Assembly: GCF_030272615.1 (NCBI RefSeq)
Contig: NC_081408.1
Coordinates: 337,062,793 to 337,126,792, forward strand
Reading direction: 5' to 3'
DNA from: Cryptomeria japonica
Taxonomy: Eukaryota; Streptophyta; Pinopsida; Cupressales; Cupressaceae
Length of the DNA stretch: 64,000 bases
The position numbers and the translations under genes are program-made. The notes under the pieces are model-generated. The model was not told where the DNA came from, ran no database searches, and was given only the letters and a program-made list of their open reading frames with translations. Shown here one piece after another: positions 12,836 through 24,179 of the stretch (within the stretch, counting starts at the first letter, position 1; each line of letters opens with the position of its first letter).

Positions 12836-13492
12836 TTACATGCATGGATATACTTTCCAACACTTGAATTATGAGTGTGATTTAAACTCAAGAATACAAG
12901 ACACTTCAAGTGAAGAACCAAGTTCTCCAAATTCTCCCTCTATTTCAAACTTTTATTGGCAACTTGTTGCACTGTATTCACTACTAAAATCAAACAAGTA
13001 ACACTTTACATCTTCTTCCTAATTCACTTGAACAATCTCTATGTGCATCCTTTGTGTCTTACAATTAGAATATGAGAGATTGCATGTCTTACACCAAGAA
13101 ATTAGCTCTCATAGGTCTCCATATGATCACGCCTTTAATCACCGAGGACAATCCAACTAGAAAATCAGTCATTGTGCTACCATTTGTATCAACTAACTCT
13201 TGATGGAGTACATAATCATTCATTTCATCTTCATGTGTACAAATAAATATATAGGAAATCCTTGTGGCATCCATGGAAATGAAGCAAGACAACATATCAA
13301 ATAAGAAGCTAGTTTTTTATTCTTCCACATGACCATATGTTTGCACATGATCAATACATTCATCACTAAACATTAATACTACAACTCCATTTTTAGGTGC
13401 ACAAATATGTCTGTTAGTATCTCCTTCAACATAATTATCAATTCTAGGAATTACAAATCTACAAGGTTGATTTGGGACCCTAGTATCTAGGA

Positions 13493-13494
<2 letters not shown>
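12836..13494. other. Spacer without recognised gene
   Basis: No supported gene. The minus strand has open frames (13089-13295 and 13317-13583) with ordinary-looking composition, but no motif is recognised and one of them reads through the adjacent TG microsatellite. Confidence 0.4.

Positions 13495-13533
<39 letters not shown>
13495..13533. repeat. (TG)n microsatellite
   Basis: Uninterrupted alternating T and G for 39 bases. Confidence 0.95.
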
Positions 13534-13536
<3 letters not shown>

Positions 13537-13587
13537 TCAATTAAATTCCAAAAAGGACATTTCAATTCCAAATGAGCTATCATCCTG

Positions 13588-13723
13588 CTTTCATAACTTT
13601 AAGAGGAAAAATGTCAATAATAAAATATAATTCTCCATTTTTCCTCCACAAAAACCTTTCATAACTTTAAGAGGAAAAATGTCAATAATAAAATATAATT
13701 CTCCATTTTTCCTCCACAAAAAC
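13588..13723. repeat. Perfect 68-bp tandem duplication
   Basis: Two consecutive copies of a 68-bp unit (13588-13655 and 13656-13723), beginning CTTTCATAACTTTAAGAGG, appear identical, so the duplication is recent. It lies just to the right of the TG microsatellite. Confidence 0.9.
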
Positions 13724-14299
13724 CTTTTAGAAAAATAAATAATAATTTTATGTGCAAGAGCCCTGTAACTCTAGTCATCAAAATTAAAGCACAACTTAAC
13801 ACCTTCTTAATGAATTATTATACTAAGTTGTCTTTCAACCTTTTCAACAATAGACAACTTAAATGTAATTATTCAATAACTTAACAATATATCCAAGTTG
13901 AAAAAAAATATATAAGTATGCACCATCCCAAAGTGATAGTGAAAACTTAGGATGATGATCAGAAAGCAACTGGATGACTTTCTAAAAATAGCAATCTTCT
14001 CCAAGAAGTTTGGAAAGAAGGTTTAAAATCAATTTTGGAAGCACAAGGCTCATCTTGTTCCCCTTTGCTCACTAGTTACCCTACACGAAAACTCAAAACT
14101 AAACTAGTTGTCCACAAATCAATTTTTTCTTAAAAAAGATGACACTACAAAATATCATTATTAGCTTTCATGAATTATAATTAAGGCATTTGCCTGACTA
14201 CATACGTCAAAAATTTCAGCAAGTACAAATGTTTATAAATATAGATAAGAATACAATATTCTTTACTTTTGGTGCTCAAAAAGTATTGCTCCAAGATTA
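13724..14299. other. AT-rich spacer
   Basis: No gene or repeat family recognised. Confidence 0.45.
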
Positions 14300-15032
14300 T
14301 GTTAGGATTCCCAAAGATACTAAGAGGGGGGGTGAATCAGTATCTAACCTGTTTATTGATTTTCTTATCTTATTAAATAAAAAGCATTCCAAAACTGTGT
14401 GACAGTAAGCTAAAATTAATGCAGTAAATAAGAACAATAAGCACAACATAACACAGTATTTTTAACGAGGAAACCTGGTGTGGGAAAAACCTTGGTGGGA
14501 TTTGTGACCCACAATATCCGCTTACTGGCCAATAAGAGAATATTACTGTTACAATAGGGGCCTGCACATGCAGGAAGGCCAACTGCCTAAAGCTCACTGC
14601 TTACATACAAAAAGAGAAGTCTCACTGACTTACACAAGTGGATTCTGAAAATCCAATGTCATGTACTGCTACAAAAGGGCATCTGCTATGCCAGATCAGG
14701 TACCGGTTTAAGCTCTGCAACTTCCAAAACCTTATACCAAACCCTGCCTTAGTATTCGCACATAATATCCATCACATACTCTGCTTACAAATGTTCTCTA
14801 AGATCTCATACTTATATATGAGCCTTATTACAATATGCCTTGTCGGCTTTCAAAAAGATATTACAATTGATTACATTTTGCAATAAATTAAATCTTGTCA
14901 GCCAGGGTGTTGGTAATCAATCTTTTTGGTGCTGGTGAACGGATGCCGGTGTAGAGTTTGTCGGTGTCGGTGCCTGTCGGTGACATATGATTGTAAGGTT
15001 GCCATCAATGACAATACCTTCAATCCCCTACA
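14300..15032 (+). mobile_element. LTR-like segment (possible solo LTR)
   Basis: It starts TGTTAGGATTCCC and a plausible end is CCCCTACA, giving TG...CA termini and about 730 bp. The phrases AAGAGGGGGGGTGAATCAG and CTGGTGTGGGAAAAACC are of a kind common in plant LTRs. The flanking pentamers do not match, so the right border is uncertain and truncation is possible. No pol sequence adjoins it. Confidence 0.4.
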
Positions 15033-16020
15033 ATTTCTCATTGGAGTGTGCATTTGCCAATAGATTAAGTTTGTAAAAATTTATTCCTAGGTTTCATTGT
15101 GCTCTAAGAATAATTGAAAACTACTAAAATACCAATAAACAGTTAATAATATTTTGTGTATATATATAACTTTTTTTACTAAATTTATCCTCATAATCTA
15201 GTTATGTATATGGAATCCAAAACTTATAATCTAGTTATGTATATGCGTATATGGAATGCAATTATTTTATATATTTTTAGAGTCGTATACCTTGACACCA
15301 TCCATTATCATCCTTCATTATTGTTTAATGAATTATCTTAAATATGAAATACACAATCATTGATAAAATTGTAAATATCTTACATAGAATCTATACAAAC
15401 TTCAAAAAAAAAAAAAAAAAAATTCAATAATAATTTCTCATTTGGTATAGAGCATAATGATAAGGTGATAGATTGACTATTTTCAATGGAAAAGTAATGG
15501 ATCTCATGTTGGATTCTACCATGTTGGCTTCCTTCAAAGTTTATATACACTAACTAAGTTGGTAGGAACCAAAATGAGGTGAAATTTTATTTTATACTTT
15601 GCTTGGGTGAGAGTGTAATTGTGAAGCCCCACCTTGTAATTTTAAAAAAAAATTTAGAATATTGCTTCCATGTGGTCAAGATGTAGTCAAGGCATTTGCA
15701 TTCTTTAAATCAAGATATATGCAAAAATCTATAAGTCAAATTCCTTGATTAAGGTATTCTTCATATTCTATTAATACATTTATAAGAAATAACGTTGATT
15801 GGTTTCCCTACCTATCTTTCTAAATTTAGGTGCTTTCCATATTGAACTGGTGTATAGATGTGAAGTGCCAAGAAGACCAAAGAGGCAAGGAACTGTGGCC
15901 ATTTGAAGATGAACACTATACACCTAATGTCAGAAATTATTATGAGATGTTTATAGTTAGATAATATGACAAGTAATGCAGAAGACAAGTTGTGATGGTA
16001 CTTTTCTCTATGGTTAATTT
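15033..16020. other. AT-rich spacer
   Basis: No gene seen. An 18-base A run lies near 15403-15420. Confidence 0.5.
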
Positions 16021-16731
16021 TGTCATTAGCAGTAAATTAAATAAATAAAATATTAATCTAAATCTAATGCAATCAACCTTTTGCCTATGATAAATAATTT
16101 AATAGTAAGGTGTTTAATTTACTATTTATTATGAATTGTTTACACAATATTTTAATAAAGCATCAAAGTAATTTATTTCAGTAATGATAAACTAATTACT
16201 CATAATATATAAAACATTGAGATAATGATTTGTAATAGTGAAAATATTGGGGCAATGACTAAATAAAATTGATTAATACATATTTGTAAATCACGGAGAG
16301 GTTGTTTTCCGCACGCAAAGGATTAGTTATAGGCCTAGGGTTTCCAGGCAAAGAAGCACTCCAGGAGGACACGGTTCCTACACAGAACCCCACATGCCTT
16401 CACGGCATGAAATAAACACAACCCTGGCCAAGACACTCTCGGGTGTACGATGTACCCCGAGTTGGACACACACTGTATGCCCCTTCTCCAATGCTCAATG
16501 CCCAACCACCAGACCTTAACTATCCTCTCGCTTTTGCTTCTTTCAATTTCTTTTTCTTCTATTATTTTCTCCCTCTCTCTGTGTATCCTTCTTTATTAAT
16601 TCACGGGTTTATATAATGTCATAGGGTGGTTACCAAAAATCACACCCTTTCATAACAATAATAATGTTCATAATTACATTTATTTAATTATATTCTTACA
16701 ATTTATTTCCACGGGAAGAAATCCTGTAACA
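16021..16731 (-). repeat. 3' LTR of the gypsy element
   Basis: This stretch shares its left portion (16021-16200) and right portion (about 16480-16715) with 21981-22412. It starts TGTC and ends TGTAACA on the plus strand, giving TG...CA ends. A central part of about 270 bp, including the relatively GC-rich section 16290-16470, is missing from the other LTR. The left border is less certain than the right, which abuts a polypurine tract. Confidence 0.75.
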
Positions 16732-16745
16732 TTTCTCCCCCTGTA
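16732..16745 (-). other. Polypurine tract of the gypsy element
   Basis: The minus strand reads TACAGGGGGAGAAA directly before the LTR start TGTTACAGG. This is where plus-strand DNA synthesis is primed in Ty3/gypsy replication, and it fixes the LTR border. Confidence 0.75.
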
Positions 16746-16749
16746 AATC

Positions 16750-19700
16750 AGTTGTTGCCCTCAGTAGCATGAGGAGTTTCTGCATCATTAACACGCGTAA
16801 AATAACATTTAGTCAAACAATTGTGGACATTGAACTCTAATAAAATCATCTTTTTCCCATGTAGCACTATCATTACCACAATGACTCCATTTAACTTTTA
16901 CTTCTTCTATAATTTATTTCTTAATGTTCTAGTTCTTTTTTCAATTATTCTTTCTGGTTCAATTTTAAATTCATGAGAAGGTTCAATAGAAATACTTTTC
17001 CAATCAATAACATGATTTACATTATAAACATATTTCTTAAGTAAACTTACATGAAATACATCATGAATTTGTAACTGAGGAAGTAAAGAAAGTCTATAAG
17101 CAACATTTCCTATTCTTTCTAATATTTGAAAAGGACCACAAAAACGAGGAGCTATTTTAGAATACTTTCCAAGCTTTAATGAGCTCCTTTTCGATTTGAC
17201 TCTTAAGAAAACATGATAACCAACATCAAAATCTCAAGTAGCCCTCTTGGAATCAGCCCAACTTTTATATCGATCCTGGGCAACTTTCATGTTTTGTTTG
17301 GCTTTGTTAATAATAGCATCCATCTCTAACAAGTTCTCATTTTCATACCAAATCTTATGAATAGGGTCAGACCAAGAGATAGGTGTGTTACAATTTCGAC
17401 CATACATAGCTTCAAAAGGTGATATCTTAATGGTTGAATGATATCCTTGATTGTAGGCAAACTCAACTAAATGTAAGCAGTCCTCCCATGATTTGGGTTT
17501 ATCCATGGTATACATGCGCAACATATCTTCTAAGACTCTATTAATTATTTCAGTTTGCCCATCATATTCAAGGTGATATGCAATACTGAAGCTTAATTTA
17601 GTGCCAAGTTCAGAAAAAAAGAGATTTCCAGAAAGATTATATAAATCTAGGGTCTCAATCTGAAACAATATTCTTTGGAATACCATGCAATCTAACAATT
17701 TATTTAACAAATATGTGGGCAATGTCAGAAGTAGAATATTGTATCTTAATGGGTAGAAAATGTGTCATTTTGGTTAATCGATCTACTACTACAAAGATAG
17801 AATCATGACCTTTTCGGGTTCGAGGTAATCCAGTGATAAAATCCATACTAATTGATTCCCATTTCCACTCTAGAATAGACAAGGGTTGCAAGAGGCCAAG
17901 AGGTTTATACTATTCCACTTTTCCCTTTTGACAAGTTAAGCATTGTTGCACATAAGTACGGAACTCACTCTTCATTTAAGGCCAAAAGTAGTTTTTCTTG
18001 ATTGAAATATAGGTTTTTTGAAATCCAGGGTGTTCGGCTATAGGTATATCATGAGAATCTTTCAATATTTGTGATTTAATGCCAATTATATTAGGAATAC
18101 ACAATCTTCCTTTTAAACAGAGGAGTCCATTGCTACTCAGCAAATATTGTTCTAATCGATCTTTCAAATGGATATTAAGGGATTGATTTTGGAGGCCTTC
18201 ATTAATTGGTTGGAAATAGTCATCGATAGGTAATTTGGATTTGATATCATGTTCAAATTGGCTCCTTACCAACGTCAAAGCATTAACACATAATCTTTTT
18301 CAACTTAAGGCATCTGCCACTACATTCTCTTTTCCAAGAACATACTGGATAGTGAAATCATATTCAGTTAAGAGTTCCATCCACCTTCTTTGTCTCATGT
18401 TAAGTTAAAGTTGAGTAAATATGTGTTGAAAACTACAATGGTCTGTTTTCAAAACAAACCTGTTTCCCAATAAATAATGTCGCCAAATCTTTAAGGCATG
18501 GACAATCCCTAATAATTCAAGATCATGAATAGGATAGTTTCTTTCGGCAGGTAATAATTTTCTTGACTCATAGCATACAACTTGGTTATCCTACATTAGA
18601 ACACCACCTATACCTATCCCACATGCATCTGTAATCACAACAAAAGGTTGCTAAAATTTGGGATGCAAAGAATAGGTGCAGTTGTTAGCAATGTTTTTAA
18701 TGTTTCAAAAGCCTTATCACATTCATCAGTCCATTTATAATTTTGATCTTGGTGCAGCAATTTTTGAATAGTTTTTAACAAACCGACAATAGAACCCAGA
18801 TAATCCTAGGAAACTTCTTACTTTGTGAGCATCCTTGGGGATAGGCCAATCTTGAATTGCTTTAATCTTAGCAGGGTTTGGTGAAATACCTTTTTCTGAA
18901 ACTATATGACCTAAATAAGATAGCTTTGATTTAAAGAATTCACACTTGCTTAATTTGGCATATAATTTGTGTTTTCGTAAGGTCTCTAGTACCATCCTTA
19001 AATGTTGCTCATGTTCTTGCTCATTTTTTGAGTATATTAATATGTCATCCAAAAAGATGATAACAAATATATCTAGAAATGGTCGAAAGGTTGCAGGTGA
19101 GTTAGTTAGACCAAAAGGCATTACCACAAATTCATAATGACCATATCGTGTTCAAAATGTCGTTTTGGAAATGTCAGATTCTTTAATACGAATTTGATGG
19201 TATCTTGACCGTAGATCTATTTTGGAAAAGCATTTGGCACCATGTAACTGGTCTAGGAGGTCATCAATTTGAGGCAAGGGGTACTTGTTCTTTATGGTTA
19301 ATTTGTTAAGTTGTCTATAATCTATGCATAACCTCATGGTCCTGTCTTTCTTTTTATACGAATAATACTAGTGCACCCCATGGAGAGACACTTGGCCTTA
19401 TCTTACCTTCCTTAAGTAGTTGCACTAATTGGATTTTTAGTTCAGTTAATTCAAGGATTGACTGTCGATAGGGAGCTTTGGAGACAGATTCTGCCCTGGG
19501 AACTAGATCAATTGCATGTTCTACAGATCGTTTAGGAGGTAAGCTATTTAATTCTTTGGGAAACACATCTTTAAATTCTTGCACCACATGTTTAATATTA
19601 ATATCTAATTTAAATTTATCACATGTTTCAAAAAGCATAGCACAAAATATTTTACAATTTTTCCTCGCACTACACTTAACTTTCATTGCTAAAATTGTTT

Positions 19701-19900
19701 TAATGTGAAGAGGTATTTTCTCCCCCTGTAAAATATGACATGTCCCCATGTTAGAGTTTAGCATAACCTGTTTGTTTTCACAACCTAGGAAATCATTGTT
19801 TTTCTCCAGCCAACTCATACCTAGAATAGCATCATACGTACCTAGATTTAATATGTGAAAATGATCGTATGTTACAAGCTTGTCTAATTCAAATTTTCAA
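16750..19900 (-). pseudogene. Gypsy pol remnant (RT, integrase, chromodomain)
   Basis: Reverse transcriptase is seen at 19337-19152 ([33 protein letters not shown]) and 19127-18735 ([23 protein letters not shown] for the catalytic YxDD-type box, [14 protein letters not shown]). About nine residues usual between ATF and RPFLD are absent. RNase H follows in broken frames. Integrase begins near 18030 (HPGFQKTYISIKKNYFWP) and continues with [19 protein letters not shown] and DGQTEIINRVLEDMLR. A chromodomain-like tail near 16770-16960 reads in pieces as RTLRNKL, VKWSHCGNDSATWEKDDFI. Many stops and shifts break it. The chromodomain would direct integration into particular chromatin in an intact element. 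Confidence 0.85.
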
Positions 19901-21297
19901 TTTTCAATAATTGCACCTGTTTTTCTAACTATTCTACCATCTGCCATTTCGACATCTAAAGGTTCTATTGATTTAGATGCAATCCTTAGTTGTGCTACAA
20001 CCCTAGGACAAATAAAGTTATGACTACTTCCTGAATCAACAAGAAAAACAATGGGATGATTATATACAGAACCTTTAATTTCAATTAAAGAAGGTTGGTA
20101 ATGCATCGTACCTGTATCTACAGCTGCATAAATCTTCATGTTGGAAGGGGTGAAAACTTTATTATCTTGATTTTGGTGTTGTTGGGGGTTGCATGAACAA
20201 TCATTTTTACAGTGGTTCTTGCCACATTTCCCACAATAAGGGTGCATTCGAGGACAATTTCGCTAAAGATGATTCTCACCACAAGCCCAACATTGAATTC
20301 TTGATGATGTTTTGTGGTCTTTGTTGAAATGGGACATATTGGTGGATCTAAGCTAAACTGTATTTTGGTTCGAATATTGTCTTCCTTGTTTGAAAGTTTC
20401 CTTATATGATCCTTCCCTATTTCTTTTGCGATCTTCTCTTTTTTGTCTTGAAATTTGATGATAATTTTCAAATTTTTCTGCAATTTGTGCAGCTTCATCT
20501 ACTAATACTGGCTTGCCACACCATACTTGAGCTTGGTATTCATATCTTAAACCATTGATAAATCTAACAACACGATCATGTCCTTCAATGAATGGTACAA
20601 ATCTATTGAGTCTTTCAAAGTTTTGTTTATATTCACTCACAGTTTGTAGCCTTTGTTTCAATTCAAAAAAATCATTCTTCTTTTCTTGTAAAAAGTAATC
20701 GGAAAGATATTTTTGTTGAAATAATTGTTTAAATTGTGACCATTTTGTTCTATCAGTCCGTAGCTTTAAAGATCTAACTGTATCTTGCCACCAATTTAAT
20801 GTACTACTTCTCAATTGGTAGGTGGCGATCTTTGTTCTAGCATAGCTACTTGTGTTTTGTAAGTCAAATATCTTTCTAGGTTAGTCAACCATTGCTCTAT
20901 TTCCTCTCTTGTACCAGTGTCACCACTATATTCAAGTAGCTTGATTTTACGGGCAAAATTATCTAATTCTCGTTGTGTTTGTTTGCTAAATGTATTTTTT
21001 GAGGATTCTGATTCAAAAGTGTTGAGTTGCTTGATTTGGAAATGTCACTCTCTTCGAATGATTCTTGTTGTCGTTTACTTTTTGTTCTATGTTTTGCATT
21101 TCTTTTGTTTTGATGTCGTGTTGATCGAGAACTTTTCTTGCTTTCTGAGATTGACATCTCTTGTTGTTTGCTTCGTTCTATATATTCCTTCTTTTAAATT
21201 GATTGACTTGAGCCTCTAGTTCAGCGATTTCATTTAGTAGGACTTGATTGGTTCTCTCTAGATCTTCGTAAGCTTTTCGATCATTTTCTAAAGCCAT
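19897..21297 (-). pseudogene. Gypsy gag-protease remnant
   Basis: An ATG at 21297 starts MALENDRKAYEDLERTN, a coiled-coil-like N terminus. After several stops the capsid core appears at 20814-20353 (LNWWQDTVRSL, FKQLFQQKYLSDYF, FINGLRYEYQAQVW). Two CX2CX3HX4C zinc knuckles lie close together at about 20200-20300 (CWACGENH..., CGKCGKNHCKNDC); the first has an internal TAG. The aspartic protease motif FLVDSGSSHNF is near 20030-20065. Gag packages the RNA and protease cuts the polyprotein. Frames change at least twice, so nothing functional is made. Confidence 0.85.
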
Positions 21298-21980
21298 TGT
21301 GATGGCTCAATCTTTTTTTTCCTAAGGTCTTTACCAATTTTTTTTGTATTAAGGAGATTCTCTAGCTTAGAATTGTTTCAATTATTTAAAGATATATATG
21401 TTTACTTTCAAATGTACTTCCTTTGCTTAACCAATTTATTTTCCTTACAAGACAAGTTAGATTTTTTATTTTTTTTTATGTCAAGAGCAACAAATATCAA
21501 GATGGAAATCCAGCAAGGAACTAGTGAAAATAATTTTAGAACAAAGGATAGAAATGCATCATCTAATTTAATGCCCTCAAAGATTTGCAAAAGGCAAAGT
21601 TAATGTGGATCTCTCTCTCTCTGTAAAATCCAAGCTTTTTGTTAGATACTTGTAGAAAATTAAAAAAAACATAAATAAAATTAAAACAAATGTCATTGGT
21701 TCAAAAAAAAAATTAATACATACAACAAACTAAAATATAATTTAATTCTGAAAAATTGATAGATTATGTGTAATCTAAGGTTTATCTCCTAAGTCTTCCT
21801 ATTCCTCCCTCTTTAAAAAAAACATACAAAGGGTTAATTAAAAGTTACTATGTACTGTCTCCTACTCATACAATCATATTCAATAATAAAAATGTGATGG
21901 TAAATACTTTGGTAAATGATTTATAGGGAATCTAATAATCTTGAATCAAAACCTAAAGTAAAAAGTAACTACCATTTTAT

Positions 21981-22412
21981 TGTCTTGGTGATTAAATAAA
22001 AAAAATATTAATCTAAATCTAATGTAAACAACCTTTTACCTACGATAAATAATTTAATAATAAGGTGTTTAATTTACTATTTATTATGAAGTGTTTACAC
22101 AATATTTTAATAAAGTATCAAAGTAATTTATTCTAGTAATGATTAAAAGTATCAAAGTAATTTATTCCAGTAATGGCGAGTGTCACACTCACTCTATGCC
22201 CCTTCTCCACCACCAAACTTTAACTATCCTCTCGCTTTTGCTTCTTTCAATTTCTTTTTCTTCTATTATTTTCTCCCTCTCTCTATGTATCCTTCTTTAT
22301 TAATTCATAAGTTTATATAATGTCACATGGTTACCAAAAATCACACCCTTTCATAACTATAATAATGTTCATAATTACATTTATTTAATTATATTTATTA
22401 CAATTTATTTAA
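21981..22412 (-). repeat. 5' LTR of the gypsy element, shortened
   Basis: It matches both ends of the LTR at 16021-16731 but lacks about 270 bp of the middle and the last 20-odd bases on the right. It has its own tandem duplication of 34-bp units at about 22112-22176 (each with AAAGTATCAAAGTAATTTATT). The sequence to its left, where a primer-binding site is expected, shows no clear tRNA match. Confidence 0.75.
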
Positions 22413-23180
22413 ACGTAATTGTAATTAGGAGGATCTCATGCTCATTACACTAGAAGTAGAAAACAAATTGGTTACAAACATTGAAAACATGCAAGATTCT
22501 CAAAAGTAAAAAAAAAAATGCTAATGAGCTTGTTCAAAGTAAAGAAGGAATGTGTTTTGATACATTCTCAAAATGTTGGCTGAGGAAAGGTGAGAAAAAA
22601 ATTGTATTCAACTAATAGAGATTAAAAAACAACTATTTGAGGTGGAGAAAGAAGCTGAATATAAACAGCTCAGTATATAAGATGCAATAGGGGTGGCGCT
22701 GATTGTTTGAGAACAAATCGTAAACGATAATCTGCAATTGATAATATATAACTTCAGAAACACCTTTATTCTCAGACCATAAATTGTCAATATTTAGAAG
22801 TGCTATAAATGCAGAAAGACAATCGCATTCAATTAATAATGATAAAAATCTGCGGCTAATAACTGACCTTACAGCCGTAGGACTGAATACAGTTACAAGG
22901 CAAAACAATATATTAATTCGCTTAGTTTGTTCAGAATTTTCTCGTAAATTGCATCCAAAAGATGAAGAATTGAGGATTTTTCATCCTCAACCCAATCAGG
23001 AAATTGGGTGTTACAGTCCCAGAGATCACACTGTCAAGGGATTTCATCCTTGAGAGCTCCAAATGAAAATTGTTCATGAAAATAATAATTCGAATAAAAA
23101 TGAGGGCATTAGGTTTGCCTTTATAGGCATTACATTTCGGCCCTTTATTTAAATTGAAAACAAAAGTAACTTAATACTAA
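22413..23180. other. Spacer between gypsy element and ABC gene end
   Basis: No supported gene. The stretch 22950-23060 has several short self-complementary runs, such as GAGGATTTTTCATCCTC. A plus-strand open frame at 22784-23053 shows no known motif. Confidence 0.4.
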
Positions 23181-23186
23181 TTTATT
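23181..23186 (-). terminator. Second polyadenylation signal candidate of the ABC gene
   Basis: AATAAA on the minus strand, 193 nt past the stop codon at 23379. Confidence 0.5.
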
Positions 23187-23203
23187 ACATAATAAAAAAG
23201 TAC

Positions 23204-23209
23204 TTTATT
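23204..23209 (-). terminator. Polyadenylation signal candidate of the ABC gene
   Basis: AATAAA on the minus strand, 170 nt past the stop codon; a reasonable 3' UTR length for a plant gene. Confidence 0.55.
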
Positions 23210-23378
23210 TTGAGCGCCCAAGTAAAGAATAGTTTGCTGACCATTTAGGAAAGTGACATGACACCGTGCCTAATCACTTTTAAAAGCCAAAAAGTGCAGT
23301 GATTATTGCTTTAACTTCAGCTCTTCTAATTTGAATGCGTCATCCATTATTATCTTGAGACACTAGACACTAGTTGAG

Positions 23379-23594
23379 CTAAATATTATAAGGATCTTCA
23401 CCAGCCAGAGTGGAATGAAGTCTCCCTCCAGCCCAACCATTATTCAGTAGTCGAATAGGAACCCTGGCTGGATCCCCAGCATCACGACTGCCTTCAATAT
23501 CATCTTCAAACTCTGGGAGACCTTGGGCCTTTCTCTCCTTTTGACGCTTCTTTTTCTCTTCTTTCTCTTTCCTTAGCCATTTCTCTACTGTTCT
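23379..23594 (-). CDS. ABCI19/20/21-like: ABC ATPase (ABCI19/20/21 group), terminal exon
   Basis: This 216-bp exon encodes the last 71 residues and a TAG stop. It starts after a consensus acceptor (TTTATGTCCAG) in phase 0, the phase left by the exon at 54700-54623. The translation begins RTVEKWLRKEKEEKKKRQKE, goes through AQGLPEFEDDIEGSRDAG and GDPARVPIR, and ends NNGWAGGRLHSTLAGEDPYNI apart from a short linker. A highly basic helix followed by a GDPARV/NNGWAxGRL tail is what I know of the C terminus of plant ABCI19-21 proteins. It therefore belongs with the exons 31 kb away rather than being a separate gene. No stop or frameshift is seen. The role of this tail is not known to me. Confidence 0.85.
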   Translation of the reverse strand, partial: RTVEKWLRKEKEEKKKRQKERKAQGLPEFEDDIEGSRDAGDPARVPIRLLNNGWAGGRLHSTLAGEDPYNI

Positions 23595-24179
23595 CTGGAC
23601 ATAAACATCAAGCTAAAGGTTATTAAAAGAAAACAATAGCTAGATAATTTGCAAACTTCACTACAAAATAACTTTAAGAGAAAAAATGGATGATTCACTC
23701 AAACAAAGCATAAAGAACATTAGTCGTCTGTGACATATTAGAAAATTATGAATGAATTTGTATTTGTTTTTGACATTAAAAGCAGCCAAAACTAGGGGGC
23801 TGACCCAGATACAGTCACATTAACAGCAAACGAGCAATTGTTAGCAGAAAAACAGCAAAATCACAGCCTCCTAAAACTTTCCTCTATCAAAAACTTTAAA
23901 CATACTACCCATATTAACAGAGTTTAAAAGAGTCATAGTAAACCGTAAAATATGTCACGCAGGGCTAAAGATAACCAAGTCGAAGATTAACCAGCAAGGA
24001 ATATAACCATAACTATAAACAGCAAAGCCACCAAAGCCATCCAAAAACTCAAAAAACTACCAAGTAGCTAACATCCCTACTTTTTATTGCCATGACTCAT
24101 CTTGGGTCTGAGCCTCCTCCCATTCTTTGGGGAGAAATTTAAAGAGGTCTTTGTAATTCTCTTCCTCCTTTTTACCTTT

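Larger units (their letters stand above)
16021..22412 (-). mobile_element. Ty3/gypsy chromovirus-type retrotransposon
   Basis: A 6.4-kb element on the minus strand, with a longer LTR on the left (3' LTR, 16021-16731), a broken gag-pol (about 16750-21297) and a shortened LTR on the right (5' LTR, 21981-22412). Order of domains is Gag, zinc knuckles, protease, reverse transcriptase, integrase and chromodomain, which is the Ty3/gypsy order with integrase after RT. It ends about 1 kb beyond the stop codon of the ABC gene. Frameshifts and stops are numerous, so it cannot move on its own. Confidence 0.9.

Noticed and set aside
13317-13583. Open frame of 88 codons on the minus strand
   Set aside because: It reads through the TG microsatellite (a run of His-Thr) and has no recognisable domain.
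21940-21990. Primer-binding site of the gypsy element
   Set aside because: No stretch next to the 5' LTR matches a tRNA 3' end well enough to call.
23379-23594. Idea that the terminal exon is a separate small gene
   Set aside because: It starts at a splice acceptor without an ATG and supplies precisely the C-terminal tail missing from the exons at 54-64 kb, in matching phase.
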